DNA of 64,000 nucleotides from Owenia fusiformis (Eukaryota; Annelida; Polychaeta; Sabellida; Oweniidae), in assembly GCA_903813345.2 (NCBI GenBank), contig CAIIXF020000005.1, positions 40,527,394-40,591,393 of the forward strand, read 5' to 3'. The notes under the pieces are model-generated. The model had not been told where the DNA came from, did not search any database, and worked only from the letters and a program-made list of their open reading frames with translations. Each line of letters starts with the position of its first letter. Position 1 is the stretch's first letter. Of this stretch, positions 1 through 12,042 are shown in pieces. Made by a program: the position numbers and the translations under genes.

Positions 1-806
1 TTGGTTTTAGGGGCCCAAAATTTTTTCTTTTTCCTGACTTGAAATGTGTCCCCCTCCCTTTGTTAGCTTCTGGATCAGCCAGTGGCTGAAATGACCTTGG
101 ATGTAATGTTTGTTGTAAGCATTTGCACAAAAAAATATAATATTGCAATGCATGATTGGAATAAACTGTAGAAAAGAAACTCAAATGTAATTTGACCCAA
201 TTGTTGTCAGTCATATCAGAAACCTAATGCAAAGATACATACTATGTGCAGTACAAAAACACAAGCTTCTGACAAAATGAATGATATACATCTAGCATTG
301 AACTAAGATAGATGTTTTGTTTAACAAGGAACCTAGAACTATCTTTGTCATTTAAGATGAATCATATAAATATTATGCAAGGCTACTGAACATTTTAATA
401 AATTCCAATAAATTAAAGATTAACCAAAGTACCTAATCAGAAACTATTAATAATTGAAAATCTTATCTTTTTGTGTACAAACAAGTCCCGAGACATTGAC
501 TTGAACCTTGGAGTATTAATGCATTCCCACTATTTTCATTTACTTAGAGGAATGTGTTATCTTCTGTATCTGATGTTGGGGGAGTTAAGCACCCATAAAA
601 AGATTGTATTGTCTACTTTTGACATATTACAATGATGATTATTCAACGGTTTCAGTTTTCTTTTTGAACAGATACCCAAAAATCATATTAAAACTAGAAG
701 ATTGTTACTGAGGAGCAGAAAACGTACATACAACACTATAGAACACTTACACAGTGGACACATTATAAAAGATTGAATAAACAGAATACAAGAATTGGAA
801 AAGTGA
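1..806. other. Spacer with no recognised gene
   Basis: AT-rich sequence with no long open frame and no exon I can connect to a neighbour. The 3' end of the minus-strand gene that starts at 9540 could lie here or beyond the left edge, because that gene's last exon seen (1831-1945) ends at a splice donor. The last 100 bases may hold the promoter and 5' UTR of the ORF at 807, but I see no clear TATA box. Confidence 0.4.
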
Positions 807-1361
807 TTGAATATGGGAGTAGGAAGCAGTACACGCGATTATGTCACAGAACGACACGGGGAGAACTGGGATAAATTCTGGGAGGAACATTTTGCGCATG
901 TCACCCCTGACTCTGAACTATTACTCTACCACTGCGAGAACAAATACCTCAAATGTAGTGCCAGTTCAATCACGACGTCTCTACATGATAATGTCCGCAA
1001 ATGGTTACTTGGGACATCGTTCCACAGCTCAATCGCAAACAAAATCCTTGATATCATAGTTGGTATGATCTCTGAAGTTTTCGAGGAACAATTTTATACA
1101 ATGAAAACAAAGGAACTGAAAACTTCTAAGAGATTCCATAGACTAGACGCAGATGGTACTGAGGTGCTTGTATTCTGCGTCATGGACTATAATGTTAAAT
1201 ATGATCGCGGGTCAATGAGCGAAGGGACTCATTTCAACTATAGCGCAGCAGAGATGATGTTCTTCTATTCTGTCACGTTCAAGCTGTATCGCACCAAAGA
1301 AGACCGCACAATGGCTATAGACTACATGGACTCTAATCATGAGAAACCACCATTGGAATAG
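807..1361 (+). CDS. Hypothetical 184-aa protein, single exon
   Basis: An open frame of 184 codons that I do not recognise. It is acidic, has no signal peptide and no obvious membrane segment. Aromatic clusters (NWDKFWEEHF near residue 20, AAEMMFFYSV near 150) suggest a folded domain. The frame is much longer than expected in such AT-rich DNA. It is followed 276 bases after the stop by an AATAAA signal at 1637, which fits a short intronless transcript. The presumed 3' UTR contains repeated GATGTCATC-like blocks between 1495 and 1555. The ORF lies downstream of, and on the opposite strand to, the multi-exon gene at 1831-9540, possibly inside its last intron. The start could be M1 or M3, both in the same frame. 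It could also be the last exon of a gene beginning further left. Confidence 0.5.
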   Translation: MNMGVGSSTRDYVTERHGENWDKFWEEHFAHVTPDSELLLYHCENKYLKCSASSITTSLHDNVRKWLLGTSFHSSIANKILDIIVGMISEVFEEQFYTMKTKELKTSKRFHRLDADGTEVLVFCVMDYNVKYDRGSMSEGTHFNYSAAEMMFFYSVTFKLYRTKEDRTMAIDYMDSNHEKPPLE

Positions 1362-1636
1362 AGAAACAAACAAACAATTGTGACGTCAAAGCTCTGATTG
1401 GTGTTGTCACAGTTACGACCAGTGAAGTCATTGTTATAATTTATGTTATCATGGTTTTTGTTGTCATGGTTATGGTTTCTAATGCCATGGTCAAATTGAT
1501 GATGTCATCCATTGTTCTGATTGGTGATGTCATCCATTGTTATTATAATTATTGATGTCATCTATTTTTATGATTGAAGATGGCATTACAACAGTGAACA
1601 GTGATAATTTGACAACCAAGTACCCTTAAGTTATCA

Positions 1637-1642
1637 AATAAA
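1637..1642 (+). terminator. Poly(A) signal for the 807-1361 ORF
   Basis: AATAAA hexamer on the plus strand about 275 bases after the stop of the 184-aa ORF. It is the first such hexamer in the right orientation. Confidence 0.4.
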
Positions 1643-1830
1643 AGCTGTAAATGATAAGGAAGTGCAATTACCTCTGTGAGATTAATAACTGTTAACAATG
1701 CTATTACGTGACTTTATTGTGTACATGAGCATATATGTGAGAAATGTATAGTGCAAAGTAATGAATGTAAATGAAGAACTCCTCATAGCTGAATCTATGG
1801 GGGAGGGGGGGTTGAAAATGTTATGCTTAC

Positions 1831-4800
1831 CTATTTTAGAAAGTGATGTGTTGTTCCTAACTTTACGTCTCTCTGTGGGGTCAGGGTCTCTGTTATACTC
1901 GGAGTCATACCCTGGGGGCATTAAGTTAAGCGTTTCAGCAGTATCCTGAAAAATCAAATCATCAAGATATTCTTTTCTCTTAGCAACCCGATTGAAAAAT
2001 CTTAACCCCCTTTCTAAATGATCATTACAAGACTGAGGTGTTTACAATTTATTGTAATATTATATATCAAAAACACATAAAATGGTATCAGACGCATATT
2101 AAGCTAGTAAACTAAACATATGTAAATATATATGTATATTATTGTATACCTCAAAGATTACACACTAGCTTGAACTAGTATTCACACATATTTGGAAAAA
2201 ATTGTCTTATCTGAATAAATGCACTCCGACTTTGTTTCAGAGATACCTTAAAGGATATTTGTGTTTAGTATAATTGTGTAGCGAATACAAGATGTGTCTT
2301 TCTACAGGTAAAAATCAAAACTTTTTTTGAGACAAATTTGTTTGAAAATGTTGTTCGGACAACTTAAGATCTAAGATGACATTGTGAGTATTGTTGTTAT
2401 TTAGGCCATGCCCTGATAATCATTGGCCGTGTCAATTAATAAATAAATAAAAATAAATGAATAAATAAATTGGAATAAAGCAACACAGTAAATAAAGGTA
2501 ATCAACATTATATTAATAATTTTATGATGAATTTTACCAATGATAGGAAAATAATTTGCCAATGAAAATCAAGTCTATTAATTTGTTGGTGTTGAAGTAA
2601 GCTTCAATGAAGACAGTTGTATGTTTTAGTTCCTAGTCTTGAAATAAGCTATGAGAAAATTAAAAAGCTTTGAATTCAGAACACTTAGTGAAAATATGCT
2701 TCAATGAAATCAGTTGTGCTTTTTTGTTCCCTGTGTTGATATAAGCTATGAGAAAATTCAAGAATATATGTGGATTTAGTACCCAGTGTTAAATAAACTA
2801 CAATGAAATCAGTTGTGCTTTTTTGTTCCCTGTGTTGATATAAGCTATGAGAAAATTCAAGAATATATGTGGATTTAGTACCCAGTGTTAAATAAGCTAC
2901 AATGAAGTCAGTAATGTGTGTTGAAGTTCCCTGTATTGAAATAAGCTATGAGAAAATTAAAGATATGTGTGGATTTAGTACCATACCCTGTGTTCAATAT
3001 GCTACAATGAAGTCAGTAATGTGTGTTGAAGTTCCCTGTGTTGAAATAAGCTATGAGAAAATTAAAGATATATGTGGATTTAGTACCCTGTGTTGGAATA
3101 AGCTACAATGAAGTCAGTAATGTGTGTTTTAGATCCCAGAGTTGAAATAAGCAAAGCAAAAAATAGTTGATCACATGGGATTTAATTCCTTACTTTTCTG
3201 GATAGGTCAATCATGTTTTCCCGGGCCCTCTGAGAAAGCAGCATAAACAAAATCATGGATACTTACTTGCTATACATTAACAAAATATACATAACATTTG
3301 CCAAATTAAGATAAAAGTGTAGTTCATTATTTGTATGTCCAATTTTTATTACCCAATTTTTCCTTAGTAATTCCTTCTAAGTAGGTTAGACAGAATTTTT
3401 AACTTTTATTGTCATTTTTATAAATTGAAGTGAAATATTATGGAATGAATTAAAATCAGCACAGATATGAGATTACATATAAAATTCTTCTATAATGTAT
3501 ATCTAGAGAACATTAAAAAAGTTTGCTTACATCAATAGGTTCGGGGAGGCTTTTCCAGCGATGTAGTCCTTTCTCAGCTCTCTTTACCTTGGTAGTATGA
3601 TTGAGACGTTTATGTTTCTCATCGGAAGTCTCTGGGAACCACGCCTCTGGTTTACCTGGGAACTCATTACGTAGTTGTTTCTTGTATTTATTATTACTGT
3701 TCATGGTTATCTTACTCCTGTCACCAAACTGTTGATAGATCTGCTCTCCTCCTGAGTTAGGAAATAAAGATGAAATATATAAATATGGTAGAAATATGAA
3801 ACTTCATGCATTCAAGAGCATGTAAAATATGGGAGGGGGTGGTGGGAGTGGGACATATAGTTTGGACATATTTGCTGTTGTGATTGCTGTTTGGTTTAAA
3901 TCATCCCAAATACAGAAGAGATTTCATTTGTATCATTTTGAAGCTCCATAAATTCATAAACATAAACAGTAAAACCTGTGTTAGTGGGATACTTTGGTAT
4001 CTCAAATTAATGTTTCACTTGGGTAGTCATCCACTTCCAGAGATTCCTTTAACATTAAGTTTATAAGTAACAAGACTTTGAAATGATCCACTTATTATAG
4101 AGTTGTTCAATTTACAGAGGTGTTCCACTTAACTGGTTTTACTGTATATATCCTTGACCTAAGATTTAGACCTCTATAAGCATCTTTGGATTATCAAAAC
4201 ATAATTTAGAGGTTAATAATTACTACATAAGTAATTATACCACCTACCTGTAAGCCACTCCTGCTGGTAAGCATTTTCTGTATTGTAAGCCTTGTCTCCC
4301 ACTGCTGGGTTCATGTAGTCCCTTAGGGTGGGAGGGGAGGGAGGGACATATGCCTTCACATGGACACGATGGGCAGTCTGATTTATCGCACCTGAACAAA
4401 TAAATTAATTTACAAATGATAATTAAATGTCATATGTTAACACCCAATATAATTGTTGAAAATGCTAATAGGGCACTGTCTTGCATGTTTTGCAGTAAAT
4501 TCTGCATATAAAGGTCATTAACAAAATAAGTGCAAAACGAAGGCATTTCTTCATAATGAAACTTGGATTATATGTAGAATTTATGGTGAAACAACATGAC
4601 AGGTTCCCACAATTTTAATATACAAAATGTTCAAAAAACATTGTGCAATAATAAAATAGAGCATTTTCGTAACATTTAATTTGGTGTGTTTATCGTGGAT
4701 CAATCGTGCTAGTTAAATAATTAGTAAACATGAAGTTGCAAGTGAGAAAAGAGTGTATACATAAACTTCAATAAACACATTGAGTTATTTACAAATTAAA

Positions 4801-7800
4801 ATGGTTCAAAGGTCAAGCACATTACATCGTTAACATTAATTATTTTATAATAAACATCAATGCATTTAAGATAACATACAAAGTTATGGTGCTCGGGGTT
4901 ACAGGGTGGGTCAATCTAACAAAACATACACAATGGACAATAAATATGTGATCCTCATAGATATGGACATCACTTAAACTTATTGAACAACCCTTTACAT
5001 AGTTCATGTATATTAGGTTGCAAAAATGAAGATCAAACGTAGAAGATATATGTAAAACATTTGACAACCTCATAATGTGGGGAGGCATGATGTTCACTTT
5101 CTTTAAGAATCCCATGAAAAAACAAACTGAATCTTTTGCAGTTATTTTCGGGAAAAAGTGGCAAATATAATCTGTTGGGAAATTGATTTTTAAGTCCATT
5201 GGCCTTCATAATAGACACAAATAGTATACACCCCTGAAGTTATACATGGAGAAAACAGCATATTCCAGGAGCTAAAATATGATTTACATTAAAACTTTTC
5301 TGATATGAACACTATAGTCTACTACTGGAACTGGCCAAACGTGTTCAGATTGGCAACCAGCCCTTCACATTTCATGATTTTCTAGCATGGAAGTCTATGG
5401 CAAATGGAACCAAAAAAGCATTCATGTTGAGAGGTATTCAGGTAGGGAGGTGCTTGGATATACAGGTTTTACTTTATAATATTTTGACAAGAACAATATA
5501 TTTACAAATACTACAATAGACTATTACAGTATTTTATGCCCTGAAAATCTATTTTAGTACAATACATAATATGGTAATGTTTAATTTTGTAAATGATGAA
5601 TTACTGCACATCTAAAAATCAAAAGCAAAGAACCAATTAGGAATATTGTCTCAATACAAAATAAAAGACAGCAAATCGAATAGGTTTGTGAATGAACACA
5701 CTAGGGGCAATGATGCTTTAAGAAATGTCCAATTTAATATTTTAACAAGTTATGCAGATATAAAATACATCTATAGAGTTTCCAAGACAAAGCAAACCTA
5801 AGGCCAGCCTATAAAATTATTGAATGAATTAACTAAGAGGAATGGATCACACATATATTATAATGTACAGTGTATATGGATGTTAATATGATAAAAAGAT
5901 AAATAAACAAAATATGAAAAGATTTAAAAACTAGACATGTTTCTATATTTCCTCAGTAGTTTTTTGTGTCAGTGTGTTCAATGTCTTTAAGTTTTACATG
6001 GTCACCGAGGAAAAATAATGTGTTATCATTAATTCATACTAAATATCCTTCACCATTGTGGATTAAGATTGAAAGTTTTCTGCTTTAGAATAGAGGAAAA
6101 TAGATATAGCAATTGAGACAATAGAAATATTACATATTTAAAGACATACACCACAGATAGTTTTCTATAACTGAGGTTTATAGGTATAGTAACTAAAATA
6201 AAGAAAATGCATGTCCTGTATATACTACTAACCCGCCAGTAGGTCAAGGGGATCCACTTTGGTCACTGAGTGCAAGAAATGTCAGATAAAACTTAACATT
6301 TAATTTTACATTTAAACACATAAAAGCACTTTTCATACACAGTTTTGTTTTGTAAACATTATGCAATATTATTTACATAGGGTACATGGTTTTCAAACAG
6401 TGTTCCATATTTTTCTGTTAATACAAGTTACGGATGTGATGTAATTTAAACAATGAAGGAGACAAGAATCATTTGTGCATATTCACTCTACTAACATGGT
6501 GCATAAATAAATAAACTACAAATATTTAGTACCAACATGGTAATTAGTAATTAAATATTTGGTATTAGTAAAAGTTTCTTTGAAAACATTAAAGGTGCAG
6601 ACCAACAAGTAACAAAGATTCATGTTTTGCATAATATTTTATCGATTAAGCTAATCAGGCCATAAGAAGTAGATTCTTTGTTTTGCGTACCCTTGCTTGC
6701 ACGATTTTGAGTAAATCAGAAAAAACACATCCAAATAGCAATCACAAAGGTTTAAATATATTGTAGATATGTATTTGTAATCACCGCAAAGATGTCATCC
6801 CTTTTTGTGCCCATGAAATGTATACATTTCTCAGCAAAAAAGTTTGTGTTTTTTCTTAAGTGTTTGTTTTCCTTGTACCCTTGCATGATTTGGATTTTGC
6901 CAGGACGCAAAACAAAGAATCTACTTCTTGTGGTCTCAGCTACTTACTAATTTATTTTGATTGAAACCTGTTTTAGAGTGGGTATGCACCTTTAGAGAGA
7001 AATATTTTCAACTGTGGTCACACAAAAACAAGCAAAATACAATCTACTGTGTGATTTCAATTTTGATTCATCTAAGTAGGTTTCAAGACTCGAAAAGTCC
7101 TAATTTGGTGAATTATACCATTTAAAGAAAATGCAGGGTTACCATTTTTTGACCACCCTGTACTTGGGGATCTTCCATCCCAATGAATCATGGACTTCAA
7201 TTCTGTTTTATGATCTCTAAATCAATTGACGATATTCTCATTTTAAAACATAAAACTTTCTTTCATGTTTAGTTTACTAAATAGAATACATAAGCTTCAA
7301 TTGTTAATAAAATACCGTTAATATTTTAAATTCTTAAAAATAATTTTTATAATGCTTAAGTTCAATTTATGAGAAAATGTCACAAAATTGTTCAAAACTG
7401 TTGACATTAACAAAATGATTAAGGAGATACCATCCTTTAAAAGTAGAGAAAATTGTAATATTTTGATTCTTTCAATTAAGAAGAACTATTGTCATTTTAA
7501 AATATTCATGGCCCATAAATAACATATTTTAGAATAAGCTGGAAATACAGTAATTTATAAAATATTACTTGGTGTCACAGAAATGCTCATTTAGAACTTT
7601 CTCTAAAAGGTGTCCCTTATGGCTCATGTAATTTGTTAAGTCTGAAATAATCTGATGAACCTGATGAATGTGAATCTATAGTACTAAGAATCTGATATTC
7701 AGATATGTAGGGTGCCCAAAAAAGTTTACACACAAAGTTTCATATGATTGGTCTATATAATAAGCATCATTCAGAAAAGCAATTATAAATTTTGGATACA

Positions 7801-9540
7801 ACAACTATATATAAGGAACATTCACCTATTTTTGCTCCTGTTGTAAAAAACATAAAGCATCAATTATATAACATTCTTAGGTTCATTTTTGAGATTTACA
7901 ATCAATTTCAGATCTATATTTTTTTTATTCAATACAAAATATAGCTTCATCTGATCAAAATCAGGTTTCATTAAAAATATATCTTTATATTAAAAAACGT
8001 ACAATGATATCTACTTTTTAAAAATAATAAAGGAAAAATCAAGAAAAAATGTTCAATAGTTTACCTTTTTCTTCTGCATCAATGTATTTCTTCTCTCTCC
8101 GAATACCAGCAGGAAGTCTATAGAAAGCAGCATTAGTTTTGTCTGAGTAGGGGACTGTTGTATTGGGACGCTCTTGTTTCCGCATCTTCTCAACCATGCT
8201 ATTAACATTTACAAATAATTGTATGAAAGTTAGTTTTAGAGATGACTGTAGAAAAATTCTAAACAAAACATGATATTGTATTATAAGTTTAGCAATGTTG
8301 ATAGTATAATTGACACTGAACATTCAGACTCTATACGTCATGTAATTACTAATTGAAACACATAAAATAAATAAGCATTGCATCAACTCTCTGGGTGCCC
8401 CTTTCCCTATTTATATATGTCACCTCCTTGTGTAGGTAAAACCTGTTACTAAGGGAGAGGGGGGGGGGTCACAAAGGCTTTATGCAAAGGGCTAAGAATA
8501 ATTATACATGTAGATTTCTGATGCATCTTAAGTTTTCATTGTTCTAAATCCATGAGAGAACTACATGTAAATGTTTACAAGCTGCAACTCTAAAAGTTCA
8601 TCACCCATAAAAACTGAACTTACTTGTCTCCCTTTTTCTTCCATTTTTTGGTATCAGATGGTTGGGCTTGATCTTTTTTACCAACCAATCTAAATTCTAT
8701 TTCACCTTCATCTTCACTGATATTGTCACGAATCAGTTCAGTTTCAGATGATTTTCCATATCTCAATGCCAGCATCTTATCAAGTGTCTCCTTGTTGAAT
8801 TCATTATCAGACATCCTAGTATTCACAATCCATCTTGCTGTTTGTTCACTCAATATTGACATCAAATACTCAGACCAGTCATGCTGTCTTTTAGATTTGT
8901 TTGTCACAGGTGTGCTAACATCATGGTTAGCTTTATTGAAGGCATCTACATTTGATTGAGTTAAAAACACATTCGTTGAGTCACTTGGGGCTGTCTTATT
9001 GGCAGCTGATTTTGCTGGGGCTGATTTTGGCAAAGTGTCCTTGGATAGTTCTTCATGGGTTTCTTTATGTGATTTTCTTAAAGCTGCTTCCTGATGCAGT
9101 TTTATTGCTTTATCCATAATCTGTCTCTTTAATGGCTTCAGTTTGTGCTTGGCAGTTTTTTTAAGATGACATGGCATGTGTTTTTGATCACTTCCCCTTT
9201 GATTATGACGACCAACTAGAATATTTGCTTTCTGTCTTGGTGACACAATGTCGGAAATATCCAAAGCTTCTTTGAAATATTTCTCATCATAGGGCATTGT
9301 GTGAAAACTCCGGTCTTTGACAACATCATCAGCAAATGTGATGTCACAACTTATTTTCTTCACATAATCATCACTTACACCTACTGGCAAGTCAGGGTGT
9401 GTCACTAAAACTGTATCAGGTGTTTGCTTTTTGGGCACATCATATGTTCTTTCATCTGCACCGACTTGTGGAATCTTAACCCCTGCACCAACAGCAAAGA
9501 ACTGGGGCTGTGTCAATGCCTTTTGCTTGTTCAATGCCAT
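1831..9540 (-). CDS. Unrecognised multi-exon gene, at least 510 aa, 3' end not found
   Basis: Five exons join with matching phases and GT/AG borders: 9540-8624 (start ATG at 9540), 8198-8065, 4391-4248, 3751-3531 and 1945-1831. The last seen exon ends at GTAAGC, so at least one more exon follows. The protein is hydrophilic and rich in Lys, Asp and Ser. It starts MALNKQKALTQPQFF and has no signal peptide or membrane segment. Exon 1 carries basic stretches (KKTAKHKLKPLKR) and ends in a charged tail. Later exons contain short conserved-looking blocks such as TVPYSDKTNAAFYRLP, VPPSPPTLRDYMNP and EAWFPETSDEKHKRLNH. The Pro/Tyr-rich block style recalls microtubule-inner or ciliary proteins, but that is only an impression. 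I cannot name the family. Introns hold a tandem repeat (2580-3175) and two MITE-like elements. Confidence 0.7.
2580..3175. repeat. Tandem repeat, unit about 97-106 bp, about 5-6 copies
   Basis: The block AAGCTATGAGAAAATT recurs near 2646, 2742, 2840, 2943 and 3049. It alternates with AAGCTACAATGAAGTCAGT and GTGGATTTAGTACC. Unit length varies by a few bases and the copies are degenerate at the edges. It lies in an intron of the minus-strand gene. The open frame at 2902-3111 on the plus strand is a by-product of this repeat. Confidence 0.85.
3966..4146. repeat. Short MITE-like element, ACAGTAAAACCTG family
   Basis: Begins ACAGTAAAACCTGTGTTAG and ends with the inverted complement (AACTGGTTTTACTGTA), about 180 bp. 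The same ends recur near 11097, 16646, 18104, 28617, 29173, 43470, 59400 and 60690. The inside has GTTCCACTT-type motifs shared by the family. Confidence 0.7.
6590..6994. repeat. MITE-like element with terminal and subterminal inverted repeats
   Basis: The ends TAAAGGTGCAGACC and GGTATGCACCTTTA are inverted complements. An inner pair (AGAAGTAGATTCTTTGTTTT near 6665; its complement AAAACAAAGAATCTACTTCT near 6910) extends the inverted repeat. About 405 bp, no coding capacity. Located in an intron of the minus-strand gene. Confidence 0.75.
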
Positions 9541-11836
9541 GTTAACTCAAATGGAGTTGCACTTTCTGAAATCAAATTCCAATAAAGAATTCTATGTATC
9601 AAGCCTTACTACAATCCTATCAAAAACTGGGCTATTTCATTTGGATAGGTAACCTCCCCAGTAATCTTTTACTTTTTTTACTTTTACTTTATAGACTACT
9701 CTTTTACAAAGGATTTTGAAAATGATTTGTTAAAATTCCACATGGGCTTTCAAGATGAACTGCAATCTGCTTGTAATTGATTCATGACGAGTAACACTTA
9801 ATATGAAATTTGAAGCCAAAAATGAATTTAAAGACAAACTATGAATGATTATTATAGACTCTAGGCCTATCTCAATTTTGAATTCAATTTGAATTTTAAT
9901 CAAATTTTACATATATTTTCTTCATTAGACGTTGAATTTGATCCATATTTCTACCCACCTTACAAATGCACACATACCTCTTTTGAAGTAGATGTTTTTA
10001 AATAGCTGTATATTTTCATTTAATCAAGTGAATTTAAATTAAACGAATTCCAACCCTTCACAAATTCAGAAAATGGATTCGCCATGTTGTTTTTTCGTTT
10101 CTATGTAAAGGCGCCATCTATGTGATTTCACCTGTCAATTTGCCAACATTTAATTTACGCTACACTTTAAAGTATACAGATATTTCGAAACACTTCTCTA
10201 AAGAATACATATGATAAATTATTTTTTTCAATAACAGAGCCTACGGCAATTACGGTCATCACATAAAAAACAGTATATACCTAAAAAGAGTTTGCACAGA
10301 ATGACTAATAACTAGGTCATGACACACCACATTGTAAACAAGAGCACGTGTTGTTTTGAAGTGGGCGTGTCCTCATTCTACTCTTAGGAAACCCCTCCAA
10401 GGCTGATTGGAATGAAGTTAACATATTATCTCGCAATATAATTGAACTAAATCCAAACAAAATTGTAATTTTAAACCTTGAAATGATGATAATGACAAGT
10501 GGAAATAGATATACATGGACAAGGAAATTGTTGTTATCCATCAGTCATTCCATTAGTATTATGGATAGATTGTATTTGATTTTCTTTTGTCAAAGTAATC
10601 CAGTTGTCTTGTTCTGAGTTATAATAAGTTTAATATTCCATATTTATCTTTTTTGGATCAGTTTAACAATAAGCTTTAAGCACATGCATGGTCTACTCTG
10701 ACTCTATTCCGACTATAAAGTTGGAGTTGAATATAGAGTTGAATTCAAATCATAATAACATAACATTTTAAAATCATTTTATCCATTTTTATTGCAACTA
10801 AGTATATAAATATTCAATGTACATACTATTTTATATGTAATTATATGATAACATACTGAAAGTTAAGGTAGCTGACTAGCTTTAAAATGAAAGGTATTAA
10901 GAACCCTAGTACATGATTTATAACCTATAACCTATGAAGGTGACCAGCATATTGAAAATATTGGAAAACATTTATGGAATCTTAATTTTTAATTTTCTAT
11001 TCATCCGATTTCTTCTGATAATTAAGAATTAGTCATCTGAGTCTTTCCATTAATACATTCTGCTTTTTGCCCAAAATATTAAAATTTTTATTTGAACAGT
11101 AAAACCTGTAAAGTGGAACACCTCAATAAGTGGAACAAAGCCCTTATATCCATTATCCAAATGTAAAATAAACCTCTGTAAGTGGAGCATCTCCCAAGTA
11201 GAACAGTATTTTTTACTGTTTATGGTATTTTGTATCTAAAATCCAACCCCAATATGTACATGGAGACCAGATAACATGTCAATAACATATCCATACTTTA
11301 ATTCCGTACATAATCATAATTACTAGTATTATACAGTTTATACATGAATATTAATAATTTTCATAAATAAGGAATGTACAAAACGTATCAAAATAAGACT
11401 GCAACATTTCTGTATGTGTAAACGTTACAAATTTTTGATAATTTAAACTTGGTCAGATATATGAGTATATTGCTTTAAAGATTTGAAGCGTTTATACAAA
11501 AAATGATACAGTATACAATTAATACATTTTTTAGGTCCATCAACTAAAATCATTTAATAAATAAATGTTACATTGGTTTTGATTATATTACTGCAAAACT
11601 AACTTGATTATATTAAACAGTGTTAAAACAACTGACGTAAAATCACTTTTATTGTAAATTGATTTTAATCAAGTACATGCATACTTATATAGTTGACTAC
11701 AAAATTAAAACTTTCAATTGAGCTTAACATTACCCTATAACATTATATATGTTTACAGTCAGAGGGGGAGAAACACCAGGGTTCAAAGATGACAAACGCT
11801 TATAATGTAAATCTGTATTGAGATGACATCGTCGCT
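9541..11836. other. Intergenic region, mostly featureless
   Basis: Upstream of the minus-strand gene that starts at 9540. The first 700 bases should hold its promoter; a GGCGCCATCT motif lies near 10110. A short ACAGTAAAACCTG-family element sits at about 11097-11222. I see no other exon or RNA gene. Confidence 0.4.
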
Positions 11837-11880
11837 GATTGGTCAAAAGTCGACAAACAAATGACGTCATCAATGGCGGT
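11837..11880 (+). promoter_or_regulatory. Promoter-like cluster: ATTGG, CRE palindrome, ATGGCGG
   Basis: ATTGG (inverted CCAAT box) at 11837, the full CRE palindrome TGACGTCA at 11862-11869 and an ATGGCGG (YY1-like) motif at 11873 lie within 45 bp. This layout is common in housekeeping promoters. It sits about 165 bp upstream of the candidate two-exon gene beginning at 12043. Confidence 0.45.
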
Positions 11881-12042
11881 TTCAAAATTTTCGAAATAGG
11901 CTTCGAATAATATTATGTTCATTTCTGGCGTGTTAACCAATATCATAGCTTCTCATTTCACATCAAGATAAAGAAAGGTGTACGGAATATGCCTATATCA
12001 ATTGAGACATCCCATCGAAGTGTAGTATTTGATAACTAGCCG

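Noticed and set aside
2902-3111. Plus-strand ORF with internal peptide repeats
   Set aside because: Made by the roughly 100-bp tandem repeat; the unit length varies and the array is intronic to the opposite-strand gene.
10073-10083. Minus-strand ATG (MANPFSEF) upstream of the 9540 start as an extra coding exon
   Set aside because: The frame stops after about 21 codons without a convincing donor; at most an upstream ORF in the 5' UTR.
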